This document shows positions 20,821 through 31,640 of a stretch of 57,432 nucleotides of DNA, one piece after another. The notes below the pieces were generated by a model. That model did not search any database, was not told the DNA's origin, and saw only the letters and a list, made by a program, of their open reading frames with translations. This DNA comes from Haplomitrium mnioides (taxonomy: Eukaryota; Marchantiophyta; Haplomitriopsida; Calobryales): the NCBI GenBank assembly GCA_049999725.1, contig JBNGIS010020573.1, positions 1-57,432 of the forward strand, written 5' to 3'. Every line of letters starts with the position of its first letter. The first letter of the stretch is position 1. The translations under genes were made by a program, and so were the position numbers.

Positions 20821-21900
20821 TCAATTAGCGAACTTGTGACCCTCCAACATCTCCAACTCTGCTGACCTATTTTGATGCAGTTTCTTCAACACAAAGGGGC
20901 CCATCCATCTAGTGTCTAATTTCCCAAGGAAGTGCACAAACCTGCTATCATACAACAACACCAAGTTCCCCTCCCAGAGGTCGGTTGGTTTCAGGCCCTT
21001 ATCGTGTTGTTGCTTCCGCAATTGTTGTTGGTACTCCAATCTTCCTTGGGCTTGCTCTCTGGTTTCCTCTAGGCTCTCCAACTGATATAGTCTTTCCCGC
21101 CTGCTTTGATCCTTTGCCATCTTCTCCTTCTCTAGCAGTCGTCTGGTGGGCACTTCATACTCCATTGGCACCAGAGTGTGCTAACCAAAAACCAAGAAAT
21201 TGGGGTAGTGGTAAGTTGTGGTCTTGAAAGCTAGATTGTAGGCATGGGTTGCGGTGTTCAGCTTGAGATCCCAATCTTCCTTGTTGGTTGCCATTGTCTT
21301 GTTGAGGATCTTACCCATGATCCCGTTTGCCTTTTCGGTAAGCCCATTAGCCTTGGGATGATAGGCTGTGGTGCGGCAATGTTTGACCAAGTATCTGGTA
21401 GTCATGTCCTTAATAACCTGATTGATGAAATGGGTACCTTGATCACTCACTAGCTCCAATGGGGACCCAAATCGGTAGAACATTTGTTCATACAAGAAGG
21501 CAGCCACTGTCTTGGCATAATCCTTCTGAGTGGCTCTGGCCTCCACCCATTTCATTGCATAATCCATAGCCAATAGGATGTATTTGTTGCCCTTACGGGT
21601 GGAAGGTGCAATTGGGCCGATGAAATCAATTCCCCACTTTTCAAACAGTGCCAGGGGATAATAGAGACTAAGGGATGATGTTGATTAGTTGTTGGCCTCC
21701 TCGTCCTCTGGCATGTGTCGCACCTCTTCACCTAGAAGTGAACATCTTTGTGTAGAGTGGGCCACTAGTACCATGCATCCAAAATCTTCCTGATGGTGGC
21801 GTCCATTGCAAAATGGCCCCCCACCTCCTCTCCGTGCAAGGCCCTCATTACCACCATGGATTGATCTCGCTTCAAGCACCGCCTGATCATCATATCGTAC
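20821..21900 (-). pseudogene. B1 integrase
   Basis: The zinc-binding part has HGEEVGGHFAMDATIRKIL, WPTLHKDV and CDTCQR. The core has AMDYAMKWVEA, LELVSDQGTHFIN and AYHPKANGLTEKANGI. All three acidic residues of the DDE triad are present, unlike in B2, Gy-C and Gy-D. The C-terminal part (PMEYEVPTRRLL, LRKQQHDKGLKPTDL, RFVHFLGKLDTRWMGPFVL) is open for 116 codons. There is no chromodomain. Single stops separate the three parts. It is the best-kept integrase in the window. Confidence 0.88.
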
Positions 21901-22015
21901 CCTTTCTTGTACAACACTCCCTAGATCAACAGATATGGCTTCATCTTCTTAAAGAGCACGATAGCTGCCTCTCTACTGCTGCCTTTCGGGATTTGAGCTG
22001 AATTGAGGAATTTTG

Positions 22016-22500
22016 TTATTGCATCATAGTCCGTGGCTCTTCTAGGTCTTCATCCGGAAATGCATTGCTCACCTCCTCCTGATTGACTGGCTCCTCAATT
22101 CGAGAGAAGAAGTCGACATTGCTGTGCTTCCTCCTGGGCTTGATCCTCACTTCAAAGTTGAACTCCTGCAAGAGCAGCACCCACCTCTCAATTCGCCCGA
22201 TCACATCCGGTTTGTTCACCATGTACTTGAGTACATTGTGATCAGTGTGAAAGATCACCTTGTAATGCAACAAGTAGTGCCTGAATTTCTTCAAGGCATA
22301 AATAATTCCCAAGGCTTCCCGATTCGTAATAGAGTAATTCTTCTCCACGGGGGCCAGTAGCTTGCTAGCAAAATAGATCGGATGATCCCTACCCCTCTCA
22401 TCCATCTGGCTCAGCATCGCTCCGATGCAGAAGCCAAACATATAAATCATCACGTGAAAATATCTTCCCTAGCTGGGAGGCATTAGGACAGGGGCACTTG
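22016..22500 (-). pseudogene. B1 RNase H
   Basis: GFCIGAMLSQMDERGRDHPI, FASKLLAPVEKNYSITNREA, FHTDHNVLKYMVNKPD and HSNVDFFSRIEEP over 145 open codons. The first acidic residue (Asp in B2, Gy-C and Gy-D: MIDV or MVDV) is Tyr here (MIYM). A stop separates it from the RT connection domain. Confidence 0.86.
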
Positions 22501-23657
22501 CTAATTGCCTCTTCAATTCCATGAAGCTTGCCAACCTCTCGGGGGTGGCTTCAAAGGTGCTGTCCCCTTCTGTCATCTGGATGAGGGGTAGAGCCATTGA
22601 GGCAAATTGGTCGATAAACCTCCTATAGTATCCCACCCACCCCAAGAAGCATTGTACCTCCTTCAAGTTGGTGAGGAATGAGACCTTCATCTAGATGGCG
22701 ATCTTTTCTAGATCCACTTTGATGCCCTGATTGGAAATCTTGTGTCCAAGGAGGGATTATTTCTTCCTTCTTCCCGAAGAAACATTTTTCTGAGTGCAAT
22801 CTCAACCCCGTCTCCCTACAGCATTGAAGGGTGAGCCTCACATCCCGCTCGTGATCATCCAGCTTCCCATACACCACGAACTTGTCAATGAAGATCTCCA
22901 AGAATTTCCTCACATAATCATGGAAGATGTTCATCATCATCATTTGGAAAGTTCTGGGTGCATTGCATAATCCGAATGGCATTCTTCGGAAGGCAAACAC
23001 CCCCCATTCTTTGGTGAATGCCGGTTTGAGCTTATCCTCCTCTCTGATCCAAATTTGGTTATACCCGGAGTTCCCGTCTAGGAAGCTATACACCTCTTCC
23101 CTTGCCACCAAATCCACCACTCCATCCGTAAAGAGCAGCGGTTAGTGATCCTTTTTTGTGGCCTCATTGAGCTTCCAAAAATCTTGGCACACTCGGATTT
23201 TCCTTTCACCATTTTGCCCCACTTTCTTGGGCACCACCACCAGCGGGGACACCTATTCATTGTTGAGTACCGAGTATATGAAATCCGCCTCCAATAGCTT
23301 GTCAATTTCCTCTTCCACCAACAAGGACAAGTGGGGGTTCATCTTGCATTGTCGCTATCTTCCTGGGATTGTTGTGTCTCTAAGTCAATCTGGTGTTCCC
23401 TCAATTCCCTTGGGACCCCCTTCAAATCTATATAACTCTAAGCAAAGACATCACTGAAGTTACTTAGGAGCTAGGTGATAGCTTGCTCCGATTCTCTGGG
23501 CAATTCAGATCCGATGTGGAATGCCCGTCCTTATTGGACCACCACTTGCTTGTATTTGGATTCTCTCACCGTCCCCATCTTATTTCTCCATTGCGCCCCT
23601 TCCTCCTGCATCAGGGTCGCCAATCGCAACCCCCTTCCACCCGGGGAGATTCTTTGG
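22500..23657 (-). pseudogene. B1 reverse transcriptase
   Basis: The N-terminal part is AQWRN-like with cysteine-poor linker. The first core motif reads NNE, stop, VSPLVVVPKK (Trp to stop). Then YSFLDGNSGYNQIWIREEDK, FGLCNAPRTFQMMMMNIFHD and FLEIFIDKFVVYGK. The catalytic FIDD is FIDK (Asp-Lys at 22886-22881). ERDVRLTLQCCRETGLRLH, VQCFLGWVGYYRRFIDQFAS follow. The upstream end is separated from the protease region by LTR-E. Confidence 0.87.
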
Positions 23658-25905
23658 TGTAGTAATTGGAGAATCTCAACAATATAAGATTTATACTTCT
23701 CGAGGTTCTTTTACTTGAGGAGGACAAAGATTTGTGACAAAATCACTCTATTTCTCAGCAAAATCTTTCCTTTTAGCATCCAAGATAATCCATGGCTCAC
23801 AATCGGATTCCACAGGCTCAAAATCAGACTCCAAAATTCCTCTACGGATCCAAATAAGTAAGATAAACCCTTCCAAAGCTCTGCTTCTGATTTCAATCAC
23901 CACCTCTGAAGCTCCGTTTAGGATTCAATTTCGCCAACCGTCTGCCATCGCAGCCAACTAGGAAGCTTGACCGACTTGTACCTCCTTTGTACCTTCCTCC
24001 GTACATTGACTGTACCGCTACTTGACAATTTTGTTGATGTTCGCCTTGACTTTTCCTCACTACAAGACAGACGTACACTTCGGAACCCTGCCATCCGACG
24101 TTGTTTTCCACCTGGAAGCTTGACCGTCATTTCATTGATTTCCTTTGGACTTCTGAACTCATTTCTTCGGACTTGAATCGGACTGTTGCAAATCCGACTT
24201 TTGACTCTCCTAGCGTCAACTTCCGCTATGCCTCCTGCACTCGACACGCGTCCTTCCAAGACTTCGGATCCCACCGATCATGTATCCACGTTCACTCTTC
24301 TGAACTTCAACTTTCACACTCTTATGTTGTATTTACTCTCACGTATCCAATGAGAAATCCGTTTTCTCCCTTACTAATCACAAGGACTAAGAAGCAGCTT
24401 CTTTTGGCTCTCCTATAATCTTCTTCGCACTCTCCACTCTCTTGTATCTGATTACGTTGTAGTTTTTGGATTTGAGACTCGCACCTTGAGCAAAGATTAT
24501 GAGCTCACGCAGTGATTTCCAGTCCATCGACTAGGACTTAACCTCATGAACCCGTTGGTCTGCAAGGCTCATTCTCACCACCTATTCCCTCTCTCTTGCA
24601 TATTTAACAAGGCTCCTACTTCCCACATGTGATCAGGTAGGCCCTACGTTGGCTCAGGATACCCCTCCCTACCGTAGCAGCGTCTTACTTCTTGGGCAAC
24701 TTTGATGATTTTTCACACATAACCAATTCAAAGGCAATTCCCAAAAAGCTGAAGCTGACTCTACCTTCTTTCACTAGATGACAATTCGCAAATTCACATA
24801 AACAAGAAGGCAATCAAATTAAATTCCCCTTCCTGCATCTAGAATAGATTTCCCTTTTGTTCATGTTTATACGAATTCTCTTTCTTACTCTAGATTAGAT
24901 GACAGAATACAATCTTTACAAAATTCGGAACCTTCTCCAAAGAATTCTTTACTTAGCATATGGCAACCAAAATTTGCCACCGCTTCAATAATTAGCAAAA
25001 GCAACCCTCAGTTTAAAGTTCTAAAGAGACTTATACAATTAGAGTGTTGATCCTCCCTAAACATTGCACCCTTCAATAGATCAATGCAATGCTTCTTGCA
25101 TCAAAAGGAACATCTGAATCCTCTCACCGGATATGTTGACGAAGTCTTCATCTCGAAAATCTCGGCTGCAATCTTGTGATGATGACTGTATCCTTATCTC
25201 TAATCCAATCTTTTCATATGATAGCTCTTTGGGAAGCCCTTAAAAAGACCTTTCCAATAAGCCTAAGATCTCTTCCTTTGATCTTGATTTGACTCTTCAA
25301 GTGCATCTTTCTGAAATGGTCATTTTTCCTAGTCCGAAAAGAGGATTGAAGTTCCGAATACGATGTGATACTTCAGATAAATATGCCATGAATGATTGCC
25401 TGAATTTGAATCCGATACCATGCTTTTATCTTCTTTAGATTTTGCGTCAGATGTTTTTAAATCCAACCTTCCATTCCATCCAAATCCGAACTTTTTTTTG
25501 GATACACTCTGTTCGATGTTGCTCTTCGGATGCACATAACTGCACACATTGTGCAATGGCTATTGCGTTCTTGTTTCTCAACCAAAATAAACGTGTAATA
25601 GCTTATTAAAAAGCTCTCGAGAAGGGCTTTCTTTTGGGTGTGCCTTATCTTCATTTGAAGCATAATCAAATCTTCAATGACAACCTAAAATATATGGCTT
25701 GAATTTGTCACCAATGTAGCCATCTCAATGCAAAGCTCACAACATCTCGTCAAATCTTCAAAGCAACTGTGTAGTCGGCCTTTGCCTCAAACAAACACTT
25801 TTTCCACAAATTTTCTTCTTCATAACACAAAAACTTTCAAGAACTCAAAGAAATAAGAAGTTAGAAGGCCAAATCATGTATCTTCCACTTGTTAGCTGCC
25901 TCACA
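23658..25905 (-). mobile_element. Solo LTR-E (2248 bp) inserted in B1
   Basis: It has TG...CA ends (TGTAGTAATTGG at the left, GCTGCCTCACA at the right on the plus strand) and flanks TTTGG and TTCAG. The uninterrupted B2 site reads CTTCGGACTTC at about 33300, so the original TTCGG lost its CpG on one strand in one copy and on the other strand in the other. It has no internal coding region. It shares a module (CCATCCGACGTTGTTTTCCA at about 24085, then GGAAGCTTGACCG) with Gy-B LTRs, in the same orientation relative to B1. The strand is inferred from that. Confidence 0.82.
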
Positions 25906-26118
25906 TTCAGACTTCTTTATGTCCACTCTCTACATCCGATGAGACACTTCGGACCCCTTCTGTCTTCCGACCTTAGTGTCCTCATCTCGTGCCAGGTCTT
26001 TTGTGGATTCCATCAGCTGGTGCTCTATTTCTCTATATTCTTCTATCTCAATTTGGTTTACAGACACCACACCTTCTTCCGACAGATCCTTCTCTGTTGC
26101 CTCACTCACCATCTGCAT
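25906..26118 (-). pseudogene. B1 linker between protease and reverse transcriptase
   Basis: Residues like WVEVVSEATEKDLSEEGVV are shared with B2 (33500-33300) and Gy-C (VNEATEEDLWRRGAM). This is an acidic spacer without a recognised fold. Confidence 0.7.
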
Positions 26119-26727
26119 TCAGTAGTGGTATTCCAACTCTTCCTCCTCCTCAGACCACTCACTGTAATATTCCTCGTCTGCTTGGGTTTCCCCCAGGTGA
26201 GGAACAGGTCTGTAGTGTACCACTGTCTTCTCGGGACCAAACACCAATTTGGAATTCCCCAAGTTATGCAGGATCTGGGCCCCATACAGCCAAGGCCTCC
26301 CAATTAGTACAGGATATGGGGACGCTTTGGCTTGCTGCATGACCAGGTAATTCAGTTTAAATTCCTTCCCTCCGATGAAGGTAGGCACTTGGAGGAGTGA
26401 GCCCAATGGTTTCACTCGGGATCCATCCGCTAGCCTCATGATTCCGGCTGTGGGTTGGAGTTCTGTGAATTCCAACTTATGGGCGGTCTCCTCCACCATT
26501 ATATTCACTCCTGCCCCTCCGTCTACGGGCGCCAACGAGAGGGTGCACCCCGCGATCTCATTGGGCCCTTTGTCCTCACACACTAGTTGCAGATCTGTTG
26601 GAGCTCCCACTCTGCGCATCCTTCTCCTTCTCATGGCTCCCATCAACAATTCTTGGAGTTGCCTTCTATACAACGGGTTGTCCTTGATCAATTGGCCCAC
26701 TGTGGCCGTAACAGAGCAGTCCCTCAC
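26119..26727 (-). pseudogene. B1 aspartic protease domain
   Basis: 202 open codons: a basic N-terminal part (RDCSVTATVGQLIKDNPL, RRRRMRR), then the protease with LAPVDGGAGVNIMVEETA (DGG at the position of the catalytic DS/TG), ADGSRVKPLGSLLQVPTF, YLVMQQAKASPYPVLIGRPW, and an acidic end (EEYYSEWSEEEEELEYHY). The same layout in B2 has DGW, in Gy-C DGG and in Gy-D DKD. The frame is intact through this domain, but the polyprotein around it is not. Confidence 0.88.
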
Positions 26728-28083
26728 ATCTACCTGAATGTTGTATGAGGCGGGTTTCTCTCCATCCTCTAGGCTTGTGATCTTTGCCTCTACTTCCTTG
26801 ACCCTCTGCTGCTTGCGGACCTCCTTGAGGGTCTCTGTCGTTGCCTACTCCTCCTCCAGTGCTTCTAGATCCTCCAATTGCTTCCTTACATGGTCCTGCT
26901 GCTTAGAATAGAACCACTTTGGATTATCCCTATGATAATCTAAGTCACTTCGTGTTGAGGTTGCTTGGGCCACCCCTTTCTTGGCTTTTCGCTCACTTTT
27001 CCTTTGACTCTTCTTCTTGGCCTTAGCCCTAGCCCGGGTCACCACTCGGAAGCAATCTTCAAGAGCAAGTGTCTCCCATCCGAGCAATTATGCTTCCTCC
27101 TCTTTCTCCAAGGCTATGAGATTGACAATTGCGGGGGTAGGGGGATTTGCGCCTGACCCAGGTGATGCATCGGACCTTCAGTTAAGTGGACAATTGACCG
27201 CCACATTCTCCTCCTTCTTGCATTGGAAGCATAAGGCGGGCGGTTGGCCGTAACCGCTCTTCCGCGGCTCTGGACAGTTAAAGGAAATGTGGTCGGGCTG
27301 GCCACAATTCCAGCATACCATCATTGTTGTCCGGGGTGGCCGATTGGTAGCCCACTAGTTTCCTGGCTCTCTGCTTCCCCCTGCAGGTCTGCTTTGCATG
27401 GTGCGAAGGCCCTCACTGATCTGATACACCGTCTGAAGGACCTCTTTCATATCAGACTCCACTTCCTTCCATACCCATACATACTTTGGTGCTTCCTCCC
27501 TCACATAGTGTACCACATTGTTTTTTGTCGGGCATTCTTGAGGGGAGTGGCCGTGATTGCTACATCTCACACACCACACTCCGACTCGTCTGGAGGGGAA
27601 GGGCTTGCCTTCCGGTTTGATTCCTGTCAAGAGGATATTCATCGCCTCCATCTTGGCGCTTAGCTCCTCAATTTGATCCCTCCCCCTTGCTTCTTGCTCA
27701 TCTCAGATTCGGGTTCACTTCTTCTATATTTTCCTTTGTTGGCCCCCTTGTACTGATGCACACCTCTCTCCTTGGCTTGTTTTTTCTTCTTCGGATCCTT
27801 CCGCTTCTTCTTCTTCCAAGATGACTAGTCTTCCTCTGAGCTATTGCTGTCCGAGTCGCTCTCGCTTTCCAAGGAAGCTGCAGAATTTTCATCTGTCTCC
27901 TCTCCGCTATCCGAAGTGTCCGAAGAGTCATCGAACTCATACTTTGCTCTTGCCAGCAGGAGCTAGTGATTGTAGCCTTTACATATGAGTGAGCTACATT
28001 GACCGCCTCTTCAAGAGTTTGCGGATCCGTCTGCCTCATCGAGGTCTCAATTCCCTTGGGCAGGGCTGCCAGGAACCATGCAG
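26728..28083 (-). pseudogene. B1 gag C-terminus with three zinc knuckles
   Basis: From the inversion breakpoint the frame reads WFLAALPKGIETSMRQTDPQ, then a Ser/Asp/Glu-rich and Lys/Arg-rich region (27960-27700). Three CCHC knuckles follow: CVRCSNHGHSPQEC (about 27570-27530), CWNCGQPDHISFNC (about 27300-27260) and CFQCKKEENVAVNC (about 27220-27180, His replaced by Asn). They should bind genomic RNA. Then a Lys-rich stretch (RARAKAKKKSQRK), DNPKWFYSKQQDH and a coiled-coil-like EDLEALEEE lead to the protease. Stops and frameshifts occur between blocks. Confidence 0.86.
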
Positions 28084-29263
28084 TTTCAAAGTTGACCTCA
28101 AAAAGATTCTGCAATATTCCTCGGATAGGAAGTCTGAAGGAAACCTCGCAACCTCTAGGCTCGCAGTTGACTTGGTTCCGTAAGGCGCCATTCGACACCG
28201 TTTTTAAGTGGGAAAGTGGACCGCCGCGGTGACCTAAGTTCTGAAGTTGACCGTGGAGAGATTCCGGAATATTTTTGGGACAAGAAGTCTGATGGAAACC
28301 TCGGAACCTCTAGGCCTGCAACTGTCTTGGTTCTGTAGGGCGCCATCTAACGCCGCTTTGAACCGGGAATGTCTACCGCCACGCTGACCTTGGGTTCTAA
28401 AGTTGACCAAAGGACTCTTCTGAATTTGCCACGTTTTTGTAGAATCCTTCGGCCACCTCCGCGCTTGCCACGTTTCCGTAGGATCCATCAGCCACCTTTG
28501 ACATTGCCACGTCTTCTTAGAATCCCCCGGACACCTCCACACTTGCCATGTTTCCAAAAAATTCCCCAGACACCTCCTCGTTTGCCACGTTTTCAAAGAA
28601 TTCCCCAGATCCGTGAAATCCAAAGTGGGTTTGGGCCCCGGTAAAGCCCATTAACGCCTGAGGAAGCGGAGCGTCCCCCGATCCTTGGCGTCATTGCTGC
28701 TTACAAAGGTCGTTGCCCCCTCCTTTCATTTTCCCATTCCTACTTCTGGCGCGTGGCCCTTTGAAAGCTTACACTGTAGCCTTTCCCTTACATGTGGTCC
28801 CTTCTAACTGATGTCGATCTTTGCCCCGCGTCTCTCGTCCTTCTTCTTTGGTCCTTGATCCTTCTCCACTTCCAAGGTCGCCTTTCCTACCTCTTCTCGG
28901 CTAATTGCCTCTAGTGAGCGCTCCGTTCCTCCCTGCTCGGGTCTCGATTCCTGCATCTCGATGATACTTGCAGGTTCTCTTCTGCTTCCTTCAAAATTTT
29001 AGTGGTGCCCCCATTCGCCGACTGCAACAGCTCCCTTCTCCAACTCCAAAGCGATCTTGCGAGACCCTCTTCTATCGACCTCCCTTCCTTACCCCGCCAC
29101 AAGTTCAATTCCCCTCCTTGGATCTAGACGACTTGCTCGTACTCACGGATAAGAGTTGATTCGCTATTTCCGGGGTACTTTAACACTTACAAGAGGAGAA
29201 TTGCTCCAATGTCACCTCCGATTCCACGAATTCTTCCATAGTACCTCATGTCACCGACTGACA
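28084..29263 (-). repeat. B2 3' LTR, start part
   Basis: Minus strand start TGTCAGTCGGTGACATGAGG, identical in layout to the 5' LTR start (TGTCAACCGGTGACATGAGG). It contains ~39-bp TTGCCACGTTTCC units (about 28430-28610) and two ~155-bp units (28168 and 28323 are equivalent points). It stops at the inversion breakpoint in GGTCAACTTTGAAA (minus). Confidence 0.9.
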
Positions 29264-29467
29264 TAACTCCCCCTTTAAGTGTGAAGCATCCCCATGAACA
29301 CCCTCCTCCATTCCACTCTACTGGTTGCCTCCTCCGAAGTAGCCGATGCCTGGCTAGATACAAAGTTGTTGTAGTGCAATTGCACAAACACTCACACACT
29401 CAGCCACCCACACCAACACACACTCACCACACTTGACACACTCACACACTCAACACACTCACACTTG
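29264..29467 (-). promoter_or_regulatory. B2 polypurine tract and CA-rich tail
   Basis: CTTAAAGGGGGAGTTA on the minus strand abuts the 3' LTR (29264-29280). A CACACTCA-rich microsatellite-like stretch fills about 29387-29467. No coding signal. Confidence 0.75.
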
Positions 29468-29984
29468 CTAAATTGGAACCCCAGAACGGATCGACCAAGG
29501 TCCATCTCCATCTTCCTCCTGGTTCACGTACCTTTTGAGGCGATCAAAATGTACTTGATTGGCAAATTTCTGCCCCTCCAAGGATTCCAATTCCATGGAC
29601 CCGTTTTGATGCAACCTTTGCAAAACAAAGGGACCCATCCACTTGGTGTGTAACTTCCTTGGAAAGTGTACAAATCGGCTGTTATACAACAACACCAAGT
29701 TCCCCTTACAAAGATCTGTTGGTTTTAGACCATTTTCATGTTGTTGCTTTCTCAATCTCTGGTGGGGCTCCAACCTCCCCTAGGCTTGCTCCCTTGCCTC
29801 CTCCAAGCTCTCCAGCTGATATAACCTTTCCCTCCTCCTCCGGTCTTCTATCATCCTTTCCTCTTCCAATAGTCTTCTGGTGGGCACTTCATACTCCACT
29901 AGTACCAAAGCATGTTGTCCGAAGACTAGGAAATAGAGGCAGTGGCCAGTGGTGGTTTTATAGGCCAAATTATATGCATGGGTT
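29468..29984 (-). pseudogene. B2 integrase C-terminal part
   Basis: AYKTTTGHCLYFLVFGQHAL, VEYEVPTRRLLEEERM, LRKQQHENGLKPTDL and RFVHFPRKLHTKWMGPFVL, then LHQNGSMELESLEGQKFANQ. A coiled-coil-like Glu/Arg segment sits in the middle. The frame is cut upstream by LTR-F. Confidence 0.86.
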
Positions 29985-30885
29985 TAATAAGAATCGATTG
30001 AACGATTTCACCTAGAATGTCTGAAATGTAACTTCGAATCTGGCTCGTCACTATTTGTGAGAAGATAGAACTCGTTTTTATCTAAACCAATCTATCAAGA
30101 TCACATTGTCAAGATCGCTGGTAGAGAGAACAAGGGCTTCTCGAAGAATCGGGGCTCCTCGATGACTTCCTCTCCTTCTGCTTTGCGAATACCCAGGCTC
30201 CTTTTGTTTTTGCAATACCAAAGACGGAGTGCCTCCCTTTGTCTTTGCGATCAACGAAAGTGGGCCTTCCTGTGTTCACGCGACTCCCAGCTTCTTCGCG
30301 ATCAGTGAAAGAGTGCATGCCTGTGCTCGCGCGATAGCAGGAGTTGGGGCGACTCCGTGTCTACGCGTTTAGCAAAACGGGAGGGGTCTCCATGTGTCTG
30401 TGCGATTGCAGAAATGGGGCTCCTTCCTTTCTTCGTGCAGATAAACAGACTATACTTTGAGCAAGGAATGAAAACGACTTACACATAATGTATGTTTTGT
30501 GGGGGATCAACTCAATGGCATATCCCATATGAATATACACACGAGAAGACTCCTTCTTGATAATTACAATGCACCATTAGCGCAAGTTTTCTATCCTGCC
30601 AATTTTAGCATAGATCGTGGAGCGATCTGGATGCATGACTCTTCTTTCTCTCAGTCACACTAGAAAAATAAGCTTGTCTAAAATTACTTGTGTGAGTGAT
30701 ATGTGGCAGTATACTAAATTAGCCTTAACTAACTACTAAGCTAGTAATGCTAATCATGACTAACAATATGTTAGTCTATGAATATTTACAAAAGAACTAA
30801 TCCTTCCAAGGATTCAACCTTGGGAAGGACTGCATGTGGATCCCATTCAGGATCCATCCTCCCACTCAAGCAATGGTTCTCAATA
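29985..30885. mobile_element. Solo LTR-F (901 bp) inserted in B2 integrase
   Basis: Flanked by an exact 5-bp duplication GGGTT (29980-29984, 30886-30890). The B1 counterpart (ATGGGTTGCGG at about 21245) is uninterrupted. Ends TAATAAGAATCG and GTTCTCAATA would be TG...CA after reversing one transition at each end, typical of an LTR. No coding potential seen. The superfamily is not decided. Confidence 0.75.
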
Positions 30886-31640
30886 GGGTTGTGGTCTTCC
30901 ATTTGAGATCCCAATCGACCTTTTTGGCTACCACCATCTTGCTCAGGATCTTGCCCATGATCCCATTTGCCCTCTCTGTTAGCCTGTTAGCCTTTGAATG
31001 ATAAGTTGTGGTGCGGTGGTGCTTAGCCATGTATCTTGAGGTCAGGTCCTTGATTACCTCATTGATGAAGTGCGTACCCTAGTTACTCACCAGCTCTAAA
31101 GGGGTCCAAACCTACAAAACATCTAATCATACAAGAAGGCAACCACCGTTTTTGCATCATCCTTCTGGGTGGCTCTGGCTTCCACCCATTTCGTGGTGTA
31201 ATCCATGGCGAGCAGAATGTACTTGTTGCCCTTACGGGTGGATGGTGCAATTGGCCCGATGAAATCGATTCCCTATTTTTCAAATGGTTAGGGGATAATT
31301 GGGACCAAGGGATGATGCTGGTTAGTTGTTGGCCTTCCCGTCCTCTGGAAAGCATCGCATCTCTTCACCCAGAAGTGCACATCCTTGTGCAGCGTGGGCC
31401 ACTAGTATCATGCATCAAGAATCTTCCTTATTGTGGCATCCGCTGCAAAATGGCCTCCCACCTCCTCTCCGTGCAAGGCCTACATCACCATTGTGGATTG
31501 GTCTCGCTCCAAGCATCTTATGATCATTCCTTCATAGCCCTACTTATACAACAATCCCTTTATCTCCAGGTACAGTTTCATCCTTCAAAGGAACAATGCA
31601 ACTTCCTCTCTGCTGTTGCCTTTCGGAATTTGGGCTGAAA
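30886..31640 (-). pseudogene. B2 integrase zinc-binding part and core
   Basis: GGHFAADATIRKIL and WPTLHKDVHFWVKRCDA mark the zinc-binding part (last Cys lost). The core has LLAMDYTTKWVEA, LELVSN, stop, GTH (second Asp now Asn, next Gln a stop) and TYHSKANRLTERANG. The first and third acidic residues are kept. Confidence 0.84.

Larger units (their letters stand above)
7546..28083. other. Inverted 20.5-kb segment (both breakpoints identified)
   Basis: At 7545/7546 the B1 gag (plus strand, ending in the residues NPPATDGM) passes into Gy-B LTR sequence. At 28083/28084 LTR sequence passes into the next gag residues (WFLAALPKG, minus strand). Unbroken gag in B2 and Gy-C reads NGM or DGM, then a few residues, then WFLAAL. 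The two LTR pieces are likewise adjacent in intact LTR copies (compare 38250-38290). Flipping the interval therefore repairs gag and LTR together, and also brings the two halves of A1 and of Gy-C together. Both breakpoint sites share a short CTCA-type microhomology, so end joining is more likely than recombination between long inverted repeats. An assembly error is the alternative. Confidence 0.88.

Noticed and set aside
24660-25905. A host gene within the ~2.2-kb non-Gy-B stretch
   Set aside because: TG...CA ends and a target duplication mark it as a solo LTR; no coding domain on either strand.
7546-28083. Two unrelated truncated elements instead of an inversion
   Set aside because: Independent truncations would not give complementary breakpoints in both gag and LTR, nor matching target duplications for A1, B1 and B2.
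29387-29470. CA-rich microsatellite as a separate feature of interest
   Set aside because: A comparable GT/CA-rich stretch is at the same place in B1 (about 20680-20740); it is a normal part of the Gy-B internal tail.
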